64,000 nt of DNA, from assembly GCA_025736915.1 (NCBI GenBank), contig CP107049.1, positions 3,224,001 to 3,288,000 on the forward strand, read 5' to 3'. The first letter of the stretch is position 1; each line of letters opens with the position of its first letter. The position numbers were made by a program, and so were the translations under genes. Positions 8,388-17,889 of the stretch are shown one piece after another. The notes under the pieces were generated by a model, which saw only the letters and a list, made by a program, of their open reading frames with translations, searched no databases and was not told the origin of the DNA. The DNA comes from Acinetobacter nosocomialis (GTDB taxonomy: Bacteria > Pseudomonadota > Gammaproteobacteria > Pseudomonadales > Moraxellaceae).

Positions 8388-10592
8388 TTAGTTCAATCCT
8401 AAATGCTGAATTTTCCATGCACGGTGGATTTTTTGATTACGTTTAAAATCAAGTCCGATCGTTTCAGACGTAATTTCTTCAACGTCGTATAGCGCTTCAA
8501 TCTCTTCATCCATTTCAAAGCCACGGTAGTTATTTGAGAAGTAAAGCGTACCTTCACTTGTTAAACGGTTCATTGCACGTTTAATAAGAGAAACATGATC
8601 GCGTTGTACGTCGAAAGTACCGTAGAACTTTTTAGAGTTAGAGAAGGTAGGTGGGTCAATAAAGATAAGGTCGTATTGTTCGTGACCTTCTTTTAGCCAC
8701 TCAAAACAGTCACTTGCAAAGAACATGTGTTGTTCATCTGCATGATCTACAGTTAAACCATTTAAAACGAAGTTTTCTTTTGACCAGCTCAAGTACGTGT
8801 TCGATAAGTCGACACTTGTAGTACTTGCAGCACCGCCTAAAGCCGCATGTAAGCTGGCTGTAGAGGTATAACTATATAAGTTCAGGAAGTGTTTACCACG
8901 AGCTTCTTGCGCAATACGTAAACGCATTTGACGGTGGTCAAGGAATAAACCTGTATCAAGATAGTCAGTCAGGTTTACTAAAATTTTAGCTTTACCTTCT
9001 TGAACGATAAAACGTTTTGAAGCTGTACTTTGTTTCGTATATTGATTGGTACCTGTTTGACGAGCACGCGTTTTAATAAAGATCGCATCGCGGTTTAAAC
9101 CGGTAACAGCACGAATTACAGCAAGAGCTAAATTAAAACGTTTTTTTGCTTTCTCAGGATCGATTGTTTTTGGTGGTGCATATTCCTGAACATGTAAGCG
9201 ATCGCCATATAAATCTACAGCGACATTAAAGTCAGGTAAGTCGGCATCATATAAACGTAAGCAATAGATATTTTCTTTGGTAGCCCATTTTTTTAAGGCA
9301 GTCATATTTTTTTGCAAACGGTTCGCAAAGTCTTGAGCTTCTTCCATTTCAACTGGTTGAGCTTGCCAAGTTGCTAAGAATGGCTGTGTTACTTTTTCTG
9401 GTTTAATTGCACCGAAACGAATGTAAATTGGTAACTTACCATTCATTAAACGTAAAGTTTCAGGCGCTTCAAAAGCTAAAACGTCTGCTTGTTCAATTTG
9501 AGCTGCAATAATAGCTGCATATTGATTTGGGAAATGTTTTTGTAAAAGTGCAGATAGACCTAAATAAAGAGAGCGGTTTGATGCTTTATCACCTAAACGT
9601 TCGCCATATGGAGGGTTGGTTACAATAAAAGCTGTTTTCTTTTCAGCGGCAAAATCTGGCCAGTCAGCTAAAGTACGTTCTTCAATTTGGATTTGGCCTA
9701 GTAATTTTTCAAAGCCTGCCGCAATAATGTTTTCGCGTGTTGCTTTTACAGCTTCCCAGTCTGCATCAAACGCATAAAACTTAGGTAGTGGCTGCTCAAG
9801 AGCTTTTTCATGACGCTCTGCTGCTTCAGCTTTGAGTGAAAGCCAAAGTTCACGGTCATGACCATGCCAACCATTAAAGCCAAAACGGCGAACAAGACCA
9901 GGTGCGCGGTCAGTTAAAATCATTAATGCTTCAATGATAAATGTACCTGAACCACACATCGGGTCGAAGACAAGCTCTGGATTACGTTCTTTAAGCTTGG
10001 CTTTTTGTAAAATTGCAGCAGCTAGGTTCTCTTTAATCGGTGCATCCGTCATATAACGGCGGTAGCCGCGTTTATGTAATGAGTCACCAGATAAATCTAG
10101 GCAATAAGTATGTTCAGTTTTACCTGCAAGCACATATAACGTAATTTCTGGCTGTTTAGTATCAATACTTGGGCGACGGCCTACAGCTTCCATAAAGGAA
10201 TCAACCACACCATCTTTTGCTCTAAGCGTTGCAAATTGGGTATTAACTTTAATTTCACGCTCTGCATGTAAGCGAATAGCGAAGGTACTTTGTGGTGCAA
10301 AAATAAGTGACCAGTCAAAGCTCATTGCACCTTCGTAAAGCTCTTCTGCTACATCACGTGCATCATGAGTGTGTTCAAGTTCATAAGTATGAATTGGAAG
10401 TAAAACACGAGAAGCGAGACGTGACCACATACAAATGCGATAAGCATGCTCAAGCGTCCCTTCAATGATTAAACGTCCAGCTTTACGTTCTGTCACTTTG
10501 GTGCCAAGCTGTTCTATTTCTTCTTGTAAGAGGGTTTCTAAACCATCAGCACAAGTAATCCAATAGTGGTTTAAACGTAAAGAGGTATTCAT
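8388..10592 (-). CDS. rlmL: Bifunctional 23S rRNA methyltransferase RlmKL (m2G2445 and m7G2069)
   Basis: Fused methyltransferase that modifies two guanines of 23S rRNA during 50S assembly. From the N-terminus: a THUMP-type RNA-binding region (about 50-160), the RlmL N2-guanine methyltransferase with DPMCGSGTF and the catalytic NPPYGERLG motif, then the RlmK N7-guanine methyltransferase with LNLYSYTS and DPPTFSNSK. The length (734 residues) is slightly above E. coli RlmKL (702). I chose the ATG giving MNTSLRLNHYW; an in-frame ATG 21 nt upstream (10613) is possible, and neither has a strong ribosome site. Confidence 0.95.
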   Translation of the reverse strand: MNTSLRLNHYWITCADGLETLLQEEIEQLGTKVTERKAGRLIIEGTLEHAYRICMWSRLASRVLLPIHTYELEHTHDARDVAEELYEGAMSFDWSLIFAPQSTFAIRLHAEREIKVNTQFATLRAKDGVVDSFMEAVGRRPSIDTKQPEITLYVLAGKTEHTYCLDLSGDSLHKRGYRRYMTDAPIKENLAAAILQKAKLKERNPELVFDPMCGSGTFIIEALMILTDRAPGLVRRFGFNGWHGHDRELWLSLKAEAAERHEKALEQPLPKFYAFDADWEAVKATRENIIAAGFEKLLGQIQIEERTLADWPDFAAEKKTAFIVTNPPYGERLGDKASNRSLYLGLSALLQKHFPNQYAAIIAAQIEQADVLAFEAPETLRLMNGKLPIYIRFGAIKPEKVTQPFLATWQAQPVEMEEAQDFANRLQKNMTALKKWATKENIYCLRLYDADLPDFNVAVDLYGDRLHVQEYAPPKTIDPEKAKKRFNLALAVIRAVTGLNRDAIFIKTRARQTGTNQYTKQSTASKRFIVQEGKAKILVNLTDYLDTGLFLDHRQMRLRIAQEARGKHFLNLYSYTSTASLHAALGGAASTTSVDLSNTYLSWSKENFVLNGLTVDHADEQHMFFASDCFEWLKEGHEQYDLIFIDPPTFSNSKKFYGTFDVQRDHVSLIKRAMNRLTSEGTLYFSNNYRGFEMDEEIEALYDVEEITSETIGLDFKRNQKIHRAWKIQHLGLN

Positions 10593-10821
10593 AAACTCGA
10601 TTGACCAAAACATATAAATATTAACGATGCAAAGTTTAACTTATTTTGATGTGTAAAGGTTTTTAAATTATTGCAACCTATCACTTGGCAACCAATAAAC
10701 TGATATTTAAAGCTTAAAAAACAAAAATTGGTATGTATTTTGCTAAATCTCTATGAGTAAAACTTATTTAATAAATGGTTTTTAACCAATTTTATGATTT
10801 AAAAAGCATAGGGGAATATAA

Positions 10822-11166
10822 ATGAAAGATATGATGGGGAATGGTTTTGTAACCAATGCAGAAGCTTTTTCAGTGTCCACACAAATATATGTACGTATGC
10901 GTAGGGTCACGGGGCGGGTCATAGATGCATTGTATGTGGTCCAAAATAAAGATTATGCAAAGTATGTAATGGCGCTAGCCTTGGAAACAGATGATGATGA
11001 ACTAAAACGCTATGTTGAGCGATTAAATTCATTGACTGACTCAATACCAGAGCTTCCTCAAAAACAAATCACCGCCAATATTCAAGTGAGCGAAGAAACA
11101 GAAATCACGGCTGAAGACATTTATCGGGCACAAGTTCCACATCATTATATTGGTGCTTTAAGGTAA
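10822..11166 (+). CDS. Conserved hypothetical protein
   Basis: A 114-residue soluble protein, mostly helical in appearance and acidic toward the C-terminus, with no signal peptide or membrane segment. An AGGGGAA ribosome site lies 6-7 nt before the ATG. It precedes pyrB but is separated from it by a terminator, so it is probably a separate unit. I do not recognise the family. Confidence 0.7.
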   Translation: MKDMMGNGFVTNAEAFSVSTQIYVRMRRVTGRVIDALYVVQNKDYAKYVMALALETDDDELKRYVERLNSLTDSIPELPQKQITANIQVSEETEITAEDIYRAQVPHHYIGALR

Positions 11167-11175
11167 TCTTGGCAT

Positions 11176-11210
11176 GGCCCTAAATTTTCTGGTCAATTTA
11201 GGGTCTTATT
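11176..11210 (+). terminator. Intrinsic terminator before pyrB
   Basis: The stem GGCCCTAAATT pairs with AATTTAGGGTC (11195-11205, one G-T wobble) around a 9-nt loop, followed by TTATT. It lies 10 nt after the hypothetical gene. Confidence 0.7.
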
Positions 11211-11289
11211 CTGTAAAGTTCTTCTGCGAAAAAGCTGGAATTCAGCTACACTATGCACGTTTTCGCGATTCGACCCATAGGAATCCATT

Positions 11290-12306
11290 ATGCATATTGC
11301 AGCGTTGCATCAACCGAGCCAGGTTCAGCTCAATCAAGACGGAAATTTAAAACATTTTTTAACGATTGAGGGCCTTTCAAAAGAAAACCTCACTAAGATT
11401 TTAGATACCGCGCAAAGCTTTTTAGACGATAATAATAATTTAATCAACCGCCCGCTTTTAGAAGGACGGACGGTGATGAATCTCTTCTTTGAAAATTCGA
11501 CTCGTACCCGTACTACTTTTGAAGCAGCAGCAAAGCGTTTGTCTGCCAATGTATTGAACATTGATATTGCACGTTCAAGCACATCTAAAGGTGAAACTTT
11601 ACGAGATACGCTTTGGAACCTTGAAGCAATGGCTGCAGATATATTTGTAGTCCGCCATTCATCTTCGGGTGCTGCACATTTCATTGCTAAAGATGTATGT
11701 CCAAAAGTCGCAATTATTAATGCTGGAGATGGGCGTCATGCTCATCCAACGCAAGCGATGCTTGATATGCTCACGATTCGCCGTGAAACTAAAAAACCAT
11801 TTGAAGACTTGAGTGTTGCCATTATTGGTGACATTAAACACTCTCGCGTAGCGCGTTCAGATGTGGCTGCACTTCAAACTCTCGGCTGTAAAGATATTCG
11901 TGTGATTGCTCCGAATACTTTATTGCCTGTTGGTTTTTCAGAATATGGTGAGCATGTTCGTTTGTTTAATAACATGGACGAAGGCATTACTGGTTGTGAT
12001 GTGATTATTGCTTTACGTATTCAAAATGAACGTATTGATTCACCAGCGTTATCTTCGCAATCGGAATTTTACAGAATGTATGGCTTAAACAAAGAGCGCC
12101 TTAGTTTAGCTAAACCGGACTGTATTGTTATGCATCCTGGTCCAATGAACCGTGGTGTAGAAATTGATTCGAGTATTGCCGATGGTGAACAGTCTGTGAT
12201 TTTAAAACAAGTCACTAACGGTATTGCAGTTCGTATGGCTGTACTGGCGTTGTCTATGCAAGGGCAACTTCAAGAACAAGGTTTAATTGAAGCGATTGCG
12301 TTGTAA
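11290..12306 (+). CDS. pyrB: Aspartate carbamoyltransferase catalytic subunit
   Basis: Condenses carbamoyl phosphate with aspartate, the committed step of pyrimidine synthesis. The carbamoyl-phosphate signature [12 protein letters not shown], a SSTSKGE loop (about residue 97), HPTQAMLDM and HPGPMNRG are all present. The 338-residue length matches the Pseudomonas-type enzyme. It is followed within 11 bp by a dihydroorotase-like gene lacking its metal ligands. That arrangement is known in Pseudomonas, where the dead partner is structurally required for the ATCase dodecamer. No pyrI regulatory subunit is adjacent. An AGGAA ribosome site precedes the ATG. Confidence 0.97.
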   Translation: MHIAALHQPSQVQLNQDGNLKHFLTIEGLSKENLTKILDTAQSFLDDNNNLINRPLLEGRTVMNLFFENSTRTRTTFEAAAKRLSANVLNIDIARSSTSKGETLRDTLWNLEAMAADIFVVRHSSSGAAHFIAKDVCPKVAIINAGDGRHAHPTQAMLDMLTIRRETKKPFEDLSVAIIGDIKHSRVARSDVAALQTLGCKDIRVIAPNTLLPVGFSEYGEHVRLFNNMDEGITGCDVIIALRIQNERIDSPALSSQSEFYRMYGLNKERLSLAKPDCIVMHPGPMNRGVEIDSSIADGEQSVILKQVTNGIAVRMAVLALSMQGQLQEQGLIEAIAL

Positions 12307-12317
12307 GGATGGATCAC

Positions 12318-13553
12318 ATGAGTATTGTAAAAATTGAAAATGTACGTGTGTTAGACCCAATCCAAAAAACAGACAGCGTACAAACTGTATATATTCAAGA
12401 CGGTAAGTTGATTGCTCCAGTTGAACAGGTTGAACAAATCATTGATGGTCAAGGCAAATGGTTAATGCCAACCATGGTTGATTTGTGTGCACGTCTGCGT
12501 GAACCAGGTCAGCAACAGCATGGTACGCTTAAATCTGAAGGGAAGGCTGCACGTGCTAATGGTATTTTGCATGTCATTACCCCACCAGACTCAAAGCCAA
12601 TTGTTCAAGACAATGGTGCCCTCATTCATGGCTTGGTTGAAAAAGCTTGGCTTGATGGTGGTATTCACATGCATATCATTGGTGCTCAGACTCAAGGCTT
12701 AAATGGTAAGCAACCAGCAAATATGGCAGGCCTTAAAAAGGGTGGTTGTACTGCTGTATCAAATGCGAATGCTGCTTTTGAAAATGATGATGTTGTTGTA
12801 CGTACATTAGAGTATGCCGCTGGTCTTGGTTTAACAGTCGTGTTCTATGCTGAAGAACCGCAACTTGCTAAAGATGGCTGCGCTCATGAAGGTTTTATCG
12901 CATCGCGTCAAGGTTTGCCGATGATTCCTGCAATTGCTGAAACTGTAGCGATTGCAAAATACCTGCTTATGATTGAAGCAACAGGTGTTAAAGCTCACTT
13001 CGGTTTGTTGTCTTGCGGTGCGTCGGTTGAATTAATTCGTGCAGCAAAAGCAAAAGGTTTACCTGTCACTGCCGATGTAGCAATGCATCAGTTGCATTTA
13101 ACAGAACAATTAACTGATGGCTTCAATTCACTTGCACATGTTCGTCCACCATTACGTTCTGAGCAAGATAAAGAACTTTTACGCCAAGGTTTAAAACAAG
13201 GGGTCATTGATGCAATTTGTACACATCATGAACCTTTAAGCAGTTCAGCGAAAATGGCACCATTTGCTGAAACTCAACCGGGTATTAGTGCATTTGATAC
13301 TTATGTAGCTTTAGGTATTCAGCTTATTAATGAAGGTTTGTTTGAGCCGCTTGAGTGGGTTACTAAAGTAACAAGTGCTCCTGCACAGGTAGCAAACATG
13401 ACTGCGCGTTGGCAAGCTGAAGCAGGGTGGGTGTTAGTCGATCCTGAATTAAGCTGGACCTTAAGCAAAGACACTATTTTATCGCAAGGGAAAAATACGC
13501 CATTACTAGGTCAAAACCTTACTGGTAAAGTATTACAGACTTTTGCTATATAG
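12318..13553 (+). CDS. pyrC': Pseudo-dihydroorotase (PyrC-prime, ATCase partner)
   Basis: Amidohydrolase-fold protein of the dihydroorotase family. The HxH zinc motif of active enzymes (D-x-HxH-LREPG) reads DLCARLREPG here, so both histidines are gone and activity is unlikely. In Pseudomonas such inactive homologues pair with PyrB in a large complex, and the tight pyrB linkage supports the same role here. I chose the ATG at 12318 because AAGGA ends 8 nt before it; an in-frame ATG at 12309 overlaps that site. An active PyrC must be elsewhere. Confidence 0.9.
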   Translation: MSIVKIENVRVLDPIQKTDSVQTVYIQDGKLIAPVEQVEQIIDGQGKWLMPTMVDLCARLREPGQQQHGTLKSEGKAARANGILHVITPPDSKPIVQDNGALIHGLVEKAWLDGGIHMHIIGAQTQGLNGKQPANMAGLKKGGCTAVSNANAAFENDDVVVRTLEYAAGLGLTVVFYAEEPQLAKDGCAHEGFIASRQGLPMIPAIAETVAIAKYLLMIEATGVKAHFGLLSCGASVELIRAAKAKGLPVTADVAMHQLHLTEQLTDGFNSLAHVRPPLRSEQDKELLRQGLKQGVIDAICTHHEPLSSSAKMAPFAETQPGISAFDTYVALGIQLINEGLFEPLEWVTKVTSAPAQVANMTARWQAEAGWVLVDPELSWTLSKDTILSQGKNTPLLGQNLTGKVLQTFAI

Positions 13554-13588
13554 TTTCTAACAGCTAAAAGCTTATTCAAAATATAAAC

Positions 13589-13616
13589 AGGCAGATCATA
13601 ATGATCTGCCTATTTT
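13589..13616 (+). terminator. Intrinsic terminator of the pyrB operon
   Basis: An 11-bp perfect stem (AGGCAGATCAT / ATGATCTGCCT) with a 1-nt centre, so the real loop is a few nt, is followed by ATTTT. Confidence 0.75.
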
Positions 13617-13765
13617 GTAAATACTCGATGGAAAATTGTATATAAATTATTTAAAAGACAACAAAAGATTTCGAGCGCATTAGAATAAAAAACTATCAGC
13701 AAATAGAAGTATTTGAATAATCAAAAGTTGCTGGTTACGACTTATAAGATTCGGGAGAATAACCA

Positions 13766-15184
13766 ATGTCGATAAACCCTATAGAACTGCTTAAAGAAAA
13801 AGTATCATCAACAATATTAAACAACCAAGATGGATTCTTGGGCGACAAAACAAATGCTTTATCTAAATTTTATCCAATCTTACTTTCATTATTAGCTGCT
13901 AAACCTGATCTTATTGGACAATTGAAAAACAGTGTGGCTCCATCATTATCAGATCTTTTTTCTCATAATGACCAAATTAAAAATACTGTACTGACTCATT
14001 TAAGTGGTACTGCGCCATCTGCTGAGATTGAAAGTACACTTAATAGTGCAATCAAACCTAGTCTTAATACGATTTCTGATATCGCTGGAAGTGATCAACA
14101 AAGCATTGTGAACTATTTACGTCAGCATGCTGAAACGATTCGCTCATATTTGCCGGGGTGGGCAGTTGGGCTTTTGGCACCATTAGGTATTGGTGCGGGT
14201 TTATCATCAGTAACTTCATCAACAGCACCTCCACTTGCAGCAGCAACGGAAACGACTGGTAAATCTCGTGGTTTCTTACCAATTATTGCGCTTATTATCC
14301 TTGGGTTATTAATTGCGTGGTTATGGCGCTCTTGCCATCATAAAGAGGCGACACCTGTACCTGAAACTGCTCCTGCAAGTGGTGTAGCGGCCGCAGCTGC
14401 TGCACCTGCTACCTTAACTTTAAATACAGATGATAAAGGGGCTGTGAGTCAATGTCAGGCAGGCATTGGTGATCAGGGCTTCTTGGCAACTTTGCAAACC
14501 CAAGTTAAAAAAGTTCTTTCAGCGACTAAAGACTGTAACGTCGATACTAGCCAAACTTATGCTGCTGCATTTACCGATAAAGATGCATTAGCGGGTGTAC
14601 TCGGCGCATTAAAAGGTGTTCCTAATGCGTCTTTAGAGTGGGTAGGCGACAAAATCACATTGAAAGCGGGTGATGCTGCAGCTTTAGAAGCTTTAACTGC
14701 AAAAGTAAAAGCACTCGTTCCTCATACTGAGGTTGTTTCAACTGCACCACAAACAGCTGAGCAATCTGTAAGTAATAGCTTAACTGCTTCACAAACTGCT
14801 TTAGGCTCAATTGACCCGAACAATGTAGATGTAAATGCTTTGGTTAAAGCGCTTAACCTACAAATTATTAACTTTGCGAGTGGTTCAAGTGAAATTCCTG
14901 CAGATAACAAAGCCATTCTTGACCAAGCTGCAACACTGTTAAATAAAGTGACTAGTGTGAAATTAAACGTAGGTGGCCACACTGACTCAACAGGTAATGC
15001 TGCTGCCAATAAAGCCCTTTCTCAACGCCGTGCACAAGCTGTTGTAGATTACTTGGTTTCTAAAGGAGTAGATGCATCTAAACTTGTTGCCGAAGGCCAT
15101 GGTTCAGAAAACCCTGTTGCAGAAAACACAACTGAAGAAGGACGCTTTAAGAACCGTCGTATTGAGTTTTCAGTAGCGCAATAA
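13766..15184 (+). CDS. OmpA-family peptidoglycan-binding membrane protein
   Basis: A 472-residue protein with a helical N-terminal domain (about 1-165), one transmembrane helix (about 171-190, GFLPIIALIILGLLIAWLW), an Ala/Pro-rich linker, a middle region reminiscent of BON-type repeats, and a C-terminal OmpA domain (about 365-472). The OmpA domain has GGHTDSTG and the NRRIEFSV end that bind diaminopimelate in peptidoglycan. There is no cleavable signal, so it probably sits in the inner membrane and reaches the cell wall from the periplasmic side. A GGGAG site precedes the ATG, and it is a single-gene unit with its own terminator. Confidence 0.88.
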   Translation: MSINPIELLKEKVSSTILNNQDGFLGDKTNALSKFYPILLSLLAAKPDLIGQLKNSVAPSLSDLFSHNDQIKNTVLTHLSGTAPSAEIESTLNSAIKPSLNTISDIAGSDQQSIVNYLRQHAETIRSYLPGWAVGLLAPLGIGAGLSSVTSSTAPPLAAATETTGKSRGFLPIIALIILGLLIAWLWRSCHHKEATPVPETAPASGVAAAAAAPATLTLNTDDKGAVSQCQAGIGDQGFLATLQTQVKKVLSATKDCNVDTSQTYAAAFTDKDALAGVLGALKGVPNASLEWVGDKITLKAGDAAALEALTAKVKALVPHTEVVSTAPQTAEQSVSNSLTASQTALGSIDPNNVDVNALVKALNLQIINFASGSSEIPADNKAILDQAATLLNKVTSVKLNVGGHTDSTGNAAANKALSQRRAQAVVDYLVSKGVDASKLVAEGHGSENPVAENTTEEGRFKNRRIEFSVAQ

Positions 15185-15230
15185 TCAACAGATTCATAAA
15201 AAATTTTGATTTTATTGAATTCTGATTTGA

Positions 15231-15262
15231 AAAAAGCTTCTCATTTTGAGAAGCTTTTTTTA
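15231..15262 (+). terminator. Intrinsic terminator after the OmpA-family gene
   Basis: A 13-bp perfect stem (AAAAAGCTTCTCA / TGAGAAGCTTTTT) with a TTT loop and a T-run. Its right arm covers 15246, which argues against a start of the next gene that far upstream. Confidence 0.85.
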
Positions 15263-15287
15263 TAGAGATCAATATTGTTGGGTTGAC

Positions 15288-16067
15288 ATGAAAATCAGTT
15301 TGTTAGGAAGTGGCCGTGTTGCTTTTCATTTGGCAAAGGCACTTTTGGCTAAGGGACATAACATCGTACAAGTCTATGCACGTGATTTTGAGAAAACCCA
15401 AAAGTTTGCAGAGCAAATTCAAGCGAAAGCATGTCAGTCTCTTCAAGAGTTTCAACCAGGTGATTTAATTATTCTAGCTGTTTCAGACAGTGCTATTACT
15501 GAACTTGCAACGCAGGCACATGAGTTATTTGCCGAAACGCTTATGGTTCACACTTCAGGTAGTACCAATATTGAAGTTATTAGTAATATTCATAAAAAAG
15601 CAGGAGTGTTTTACCCTTTGCAAACTTTCAGTCTTGAAAGAGACGTTGATTGGCAAGCCACACCATTATTTGTAGAGGCGACCAATAACGATGATTTAGT
15701 AATACTTTCTGATTTAGCAAATAGCCTAAGTAATCGAGTATATCAATACACTTCAAAACAACGTTTAACTTTACATTTAGCGGCTGTGTTTGCTTGTAAT
15801 TTTAGTAACTACTGTTTTGATATGGCTAAACAGATTGTGGATGCAGAACAAGTCGACTTTAGCTTGCTTTATCCATTAATTGTGGAAACAGCAAAAAAAG
15901 CCTCTGAAAATGATCCGAAACAAATGCAAACTGGACCTGCGGTAAGGGGAGACCAGAATATCTTGGCAATGCATCAGAGGTTATTAGCCCAAGCAGAACG
16001 GGATGATTTAAAACAGGTCTATCAACTTTTAAGTGATGGCATCGTGAAGCGCCATCACTCAGTTTAA
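15288..16067 (+). CDS. Rossmann-like and DUF2520 domain protein (putative NAD(P)-dependent oxidoreductase)
   Basis: The product starts MKISLLGSGRVAFHLAKAL, a typical GxGxxA dinucleotide-binding turn of the F420-dependent/6-phosphogluconate dehydrogenase type. The C-terminal half (about 120-250) is the all-helical DUF2520 region with LHLAAVFACNFSNY and GPAVRGD. The exact substrate is unknown for this family. I chose ATG 15288, because the longer frame starting at 15246 would lie inside the upstream terminator hairpin. Confidence 0.85.
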   Translation: MKISLLGSGRVAFHLAKALLAKGHNIVQVYARDFEKTQKFAEQIQAKACQSLQEFQPGDLIILAVSDSAITELATQAHELFAETLMVHTSGSTNIEVISNIHKKAGVFYPLQTFSLERDVDWQATPLFVEATNNDDLVILSDLANSLSNRVYQYTSKQRLTLHLAAVFACNFSNYCFDMAKQIVDAEQVDFSLLYPLIVETAKKASENDPKQMQTGPAVRGDQNILAMHQRLLAQAERDDLKQVYQLLSDGIVKRHHSV

Positions 16068-16080
16068 AGCTTATTTAAAA

Positions 16081-16707
16081 TTAAGGTTCGCCGTTATTTC
16101 CCCATTTCAAGAAACCCGCACGTTGATTTAAACGTTCAAAATATTGGTCGACATGTTTAAGTGTTGGATGGTCAAAAGGAGTGGCCTTCCAGCGCTGTAC
16201 AGATAGACCAATTGGAATATCCGCTAGAGTGAACTCAGTACCTGCAACATAGGCTTGAGTTTTTGCAAGTTGTTGATCGAGAATCTGCATATGACGATTC
16301 CAATTATCAATACCTTGTTGTAATAAGTTTGGATCTTGATGATCTGGAGAATGTCTAAGTAGAGACATAATCGTATAGGTCCAGCTGTTATTTAGCTCGA
16401 TCGCTTGCCAATCAATCCACTGGTCAACAAAGAACCTTTCTTTTGCTTGAGTAGGGTAAAGTTTATGCTCTTTATCGTAAGCATTGGCGAGATAACGGAT
16501 AATACTGTTGGACTGCCAAAGGACTAAATCGCCATCTAAAACAACAGGAATTTGACCATTTGGGTTTAATTGCAAATATTCTGGTGACTGTGCAGAACGA
16601 AAGCCTCGACCCCAGTCTTCTCTTTCATATTCAAGATTTAATTCTTCACACAGCCATAAGACTTTGCGAACGTTAATTGAGTTATCGCGTCCTAAAATTT
16701 TTAACAT
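16081..16707 (-). CDS. Glutathione S-transferase family protein
   Basis: A 208-residue soluble protein with an N-terminal thioredoxin-like domain (MLKILGRDNSINVRKVLWLC, NGQIPVVLDGD, WQSNSIIRYLA) and a C-terminal helical domain (TLADIPIGL). Ser10/Asn12 in the NSINV turn are candidates for the glutathione-activating residues. The substrate is unknown. It converges with the DUF2520 gene; its upstream region carries a TetR-type palindrome shared with the next gene. Confidence 0.88.
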   Translation of the reverse strand: MLKILGRDNSINVRKVLWLCEELNLEYEREDWGRGFRSAQSPEYLQLNPNGQIPVVLDGDLVLWQSNSIIRYLANAYDKEHKLYPTQAKERFFVDQWIDWQAIELNNSWTYTIMSLLRHSPDHQDPNLLQQGIDNWNRHMQILDQQLAKTQAYVAGTEFTLADIPIGLSVQRWKATPFDHPTLKHVDQYFERLNQRAGFLKWGNNGEP

Positions 16708-16857
16708 ATTGTTTTCTGACTTTTCGTGAATTTCAGTAAATTGAATGTAATACAGATTCTTTGGTTTTTTAAGATTTAATATTAAAAAAGATACCAGAAC
16801 AAATACTAGCTATAAGAGCATAATTTTTTTGATATTTATTATTCTTTTGGGGTGAAA

Positions 16858-16878
16858 ATATACAGACAGTTTTGTATA
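16858..16878. promoter_or_regulatory. Putative TetR-type operator palindrome (copy 1)
   Basis: TATACA-N8-TGTATA (16859-16878) with internal GAC..GTT lies between the divergent GST gene and the unknown gene at 16924. Closely related palindromes occur at 54489-54506 and near 62815-62834. The binding protein is unknown; the TetR suggestion comes from the ATAGAC..GTCTAT style only. Confidence 0.4.
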
Positions 16879-16923
16879 GTAAATGTTAAAATAATGTATT
16901 GAAAATGAAAATATAAATTTTGA

Positions 16924-17688
16924 ATGTATCTTAATTTTACAATTGATGATCAAGACAAGATCATAGGGGAAGGCGTAATCCAAGTAGGTTGGTTTCTGGT
17001 AGATGATAAGTCTGCATTACTTTATGAACCACCTTACCGAATGCGTTCAAAATCTGAAACCAAACATGCTAAGTCAGCGAGTCGCTGTCCTGCGGTATTA
17101 CAACTTGAAAGTCGCTACTTCGTGGTGAATTGTCCTTTTGATTTTCATTTAAGATTCGCCCGAGATGCAAACGGAAAACCGACTTTAGTTAATGTATTAG
17201 GCGACCAGTCACCTGTTCGAGCCAATAAATTACGTGAGTTGCTAACGTTGGTAAATGAAAATGAATGGCGGACACCCCAAGTGCCAATTCTTCAACTTAG
17301 ATTACCTTACTGTTTTATAGCTGATGAAGTCGTGTATTTAACTCAACTCGATGCATTTGCACATTATCGTAAAAATCCTTTACCTGGAACTATTTTTGGT
17401 GGACGTTTCCCAATTCATATTTGGCCTAGACCATTAATGTGGGCGTTTGAATGGCACGACACATCAAAGGATTTAATATTAAAACGTGGTGATCCTTTAT
17501 TTTACTGTCAGTTTGATGGTTTTGATCCATCACGATCAGTTAAGTTAATTCAAGCAGAAAAAACTCCTGAGCTTATGCATTATATTGAACAAATATCTGG
17601 TGTTGTCAATTATATGAATCAGACATTTAGTTTGTTTAATGAAGTAGAGAAAATAAGGCCAAATAGACTTTTATATAATGATAAATAA
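16924..17688 (+). CDS. Hypothetical protein
   Basis: A 254-residue soluble protein with no signal peptide, membrane helix or motif that I recognise. It has many aromatic residues and central segments RMRSKSETKH, CPFDFHLRF and FGGRFPIHIWPRP. No good ribosome site precedes the ATG. It stands at the edge of the AT-rich block containing the giant RTX protein, but nothing visible ties the two together. Confidence 0.75.
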   Translation: MYLNFTIDDQDKIIGEGVIQVGWFLVDDKSALLYEPPYRMRSKSETKHAKSASRCPAVLQLESRYFVVNCPFDFHLRFARDANGKPTLVNVLGDQSPVRANKLRELLTLVNENEWRTPQVPILQLRLPYCFIADEVVYLTQLDAFAHYRKNPLPGTIFGGRFPIHIWPRPLMWAFEWHDTSKDLILKRGDPLFYCQFDGFDPSRSVKLIQAEKTPELMHYIEQISGVVNYMNQTFSLFNEVEKIRPNRLLYNDK

Positions 17689-17889
17689 AATTTTAATATA
17701 AAGTGAGTTGAAATATTAATTTTTAAGAATAGAGGGGTAATTAACAATATATTAAAATGTATATTTATTTGAATGTGTGAATTTATTTTTATGGAATGAA
17801 TTTTAATAGTGGATTTTATAATAAATAGGAGGTGTTAAATTTTACTATTTGATTGTAATTGATTTATTGGTATATGAGTGAATTGTTTG

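Noticed and set aside
15246..15287. Upstream extension of the DUF2520 gene
   Set aside because: It overlaps the right arm and T-run of the preceding terminator and has no family homology; the ATG at 15288 starts the Rossmann motif directly.
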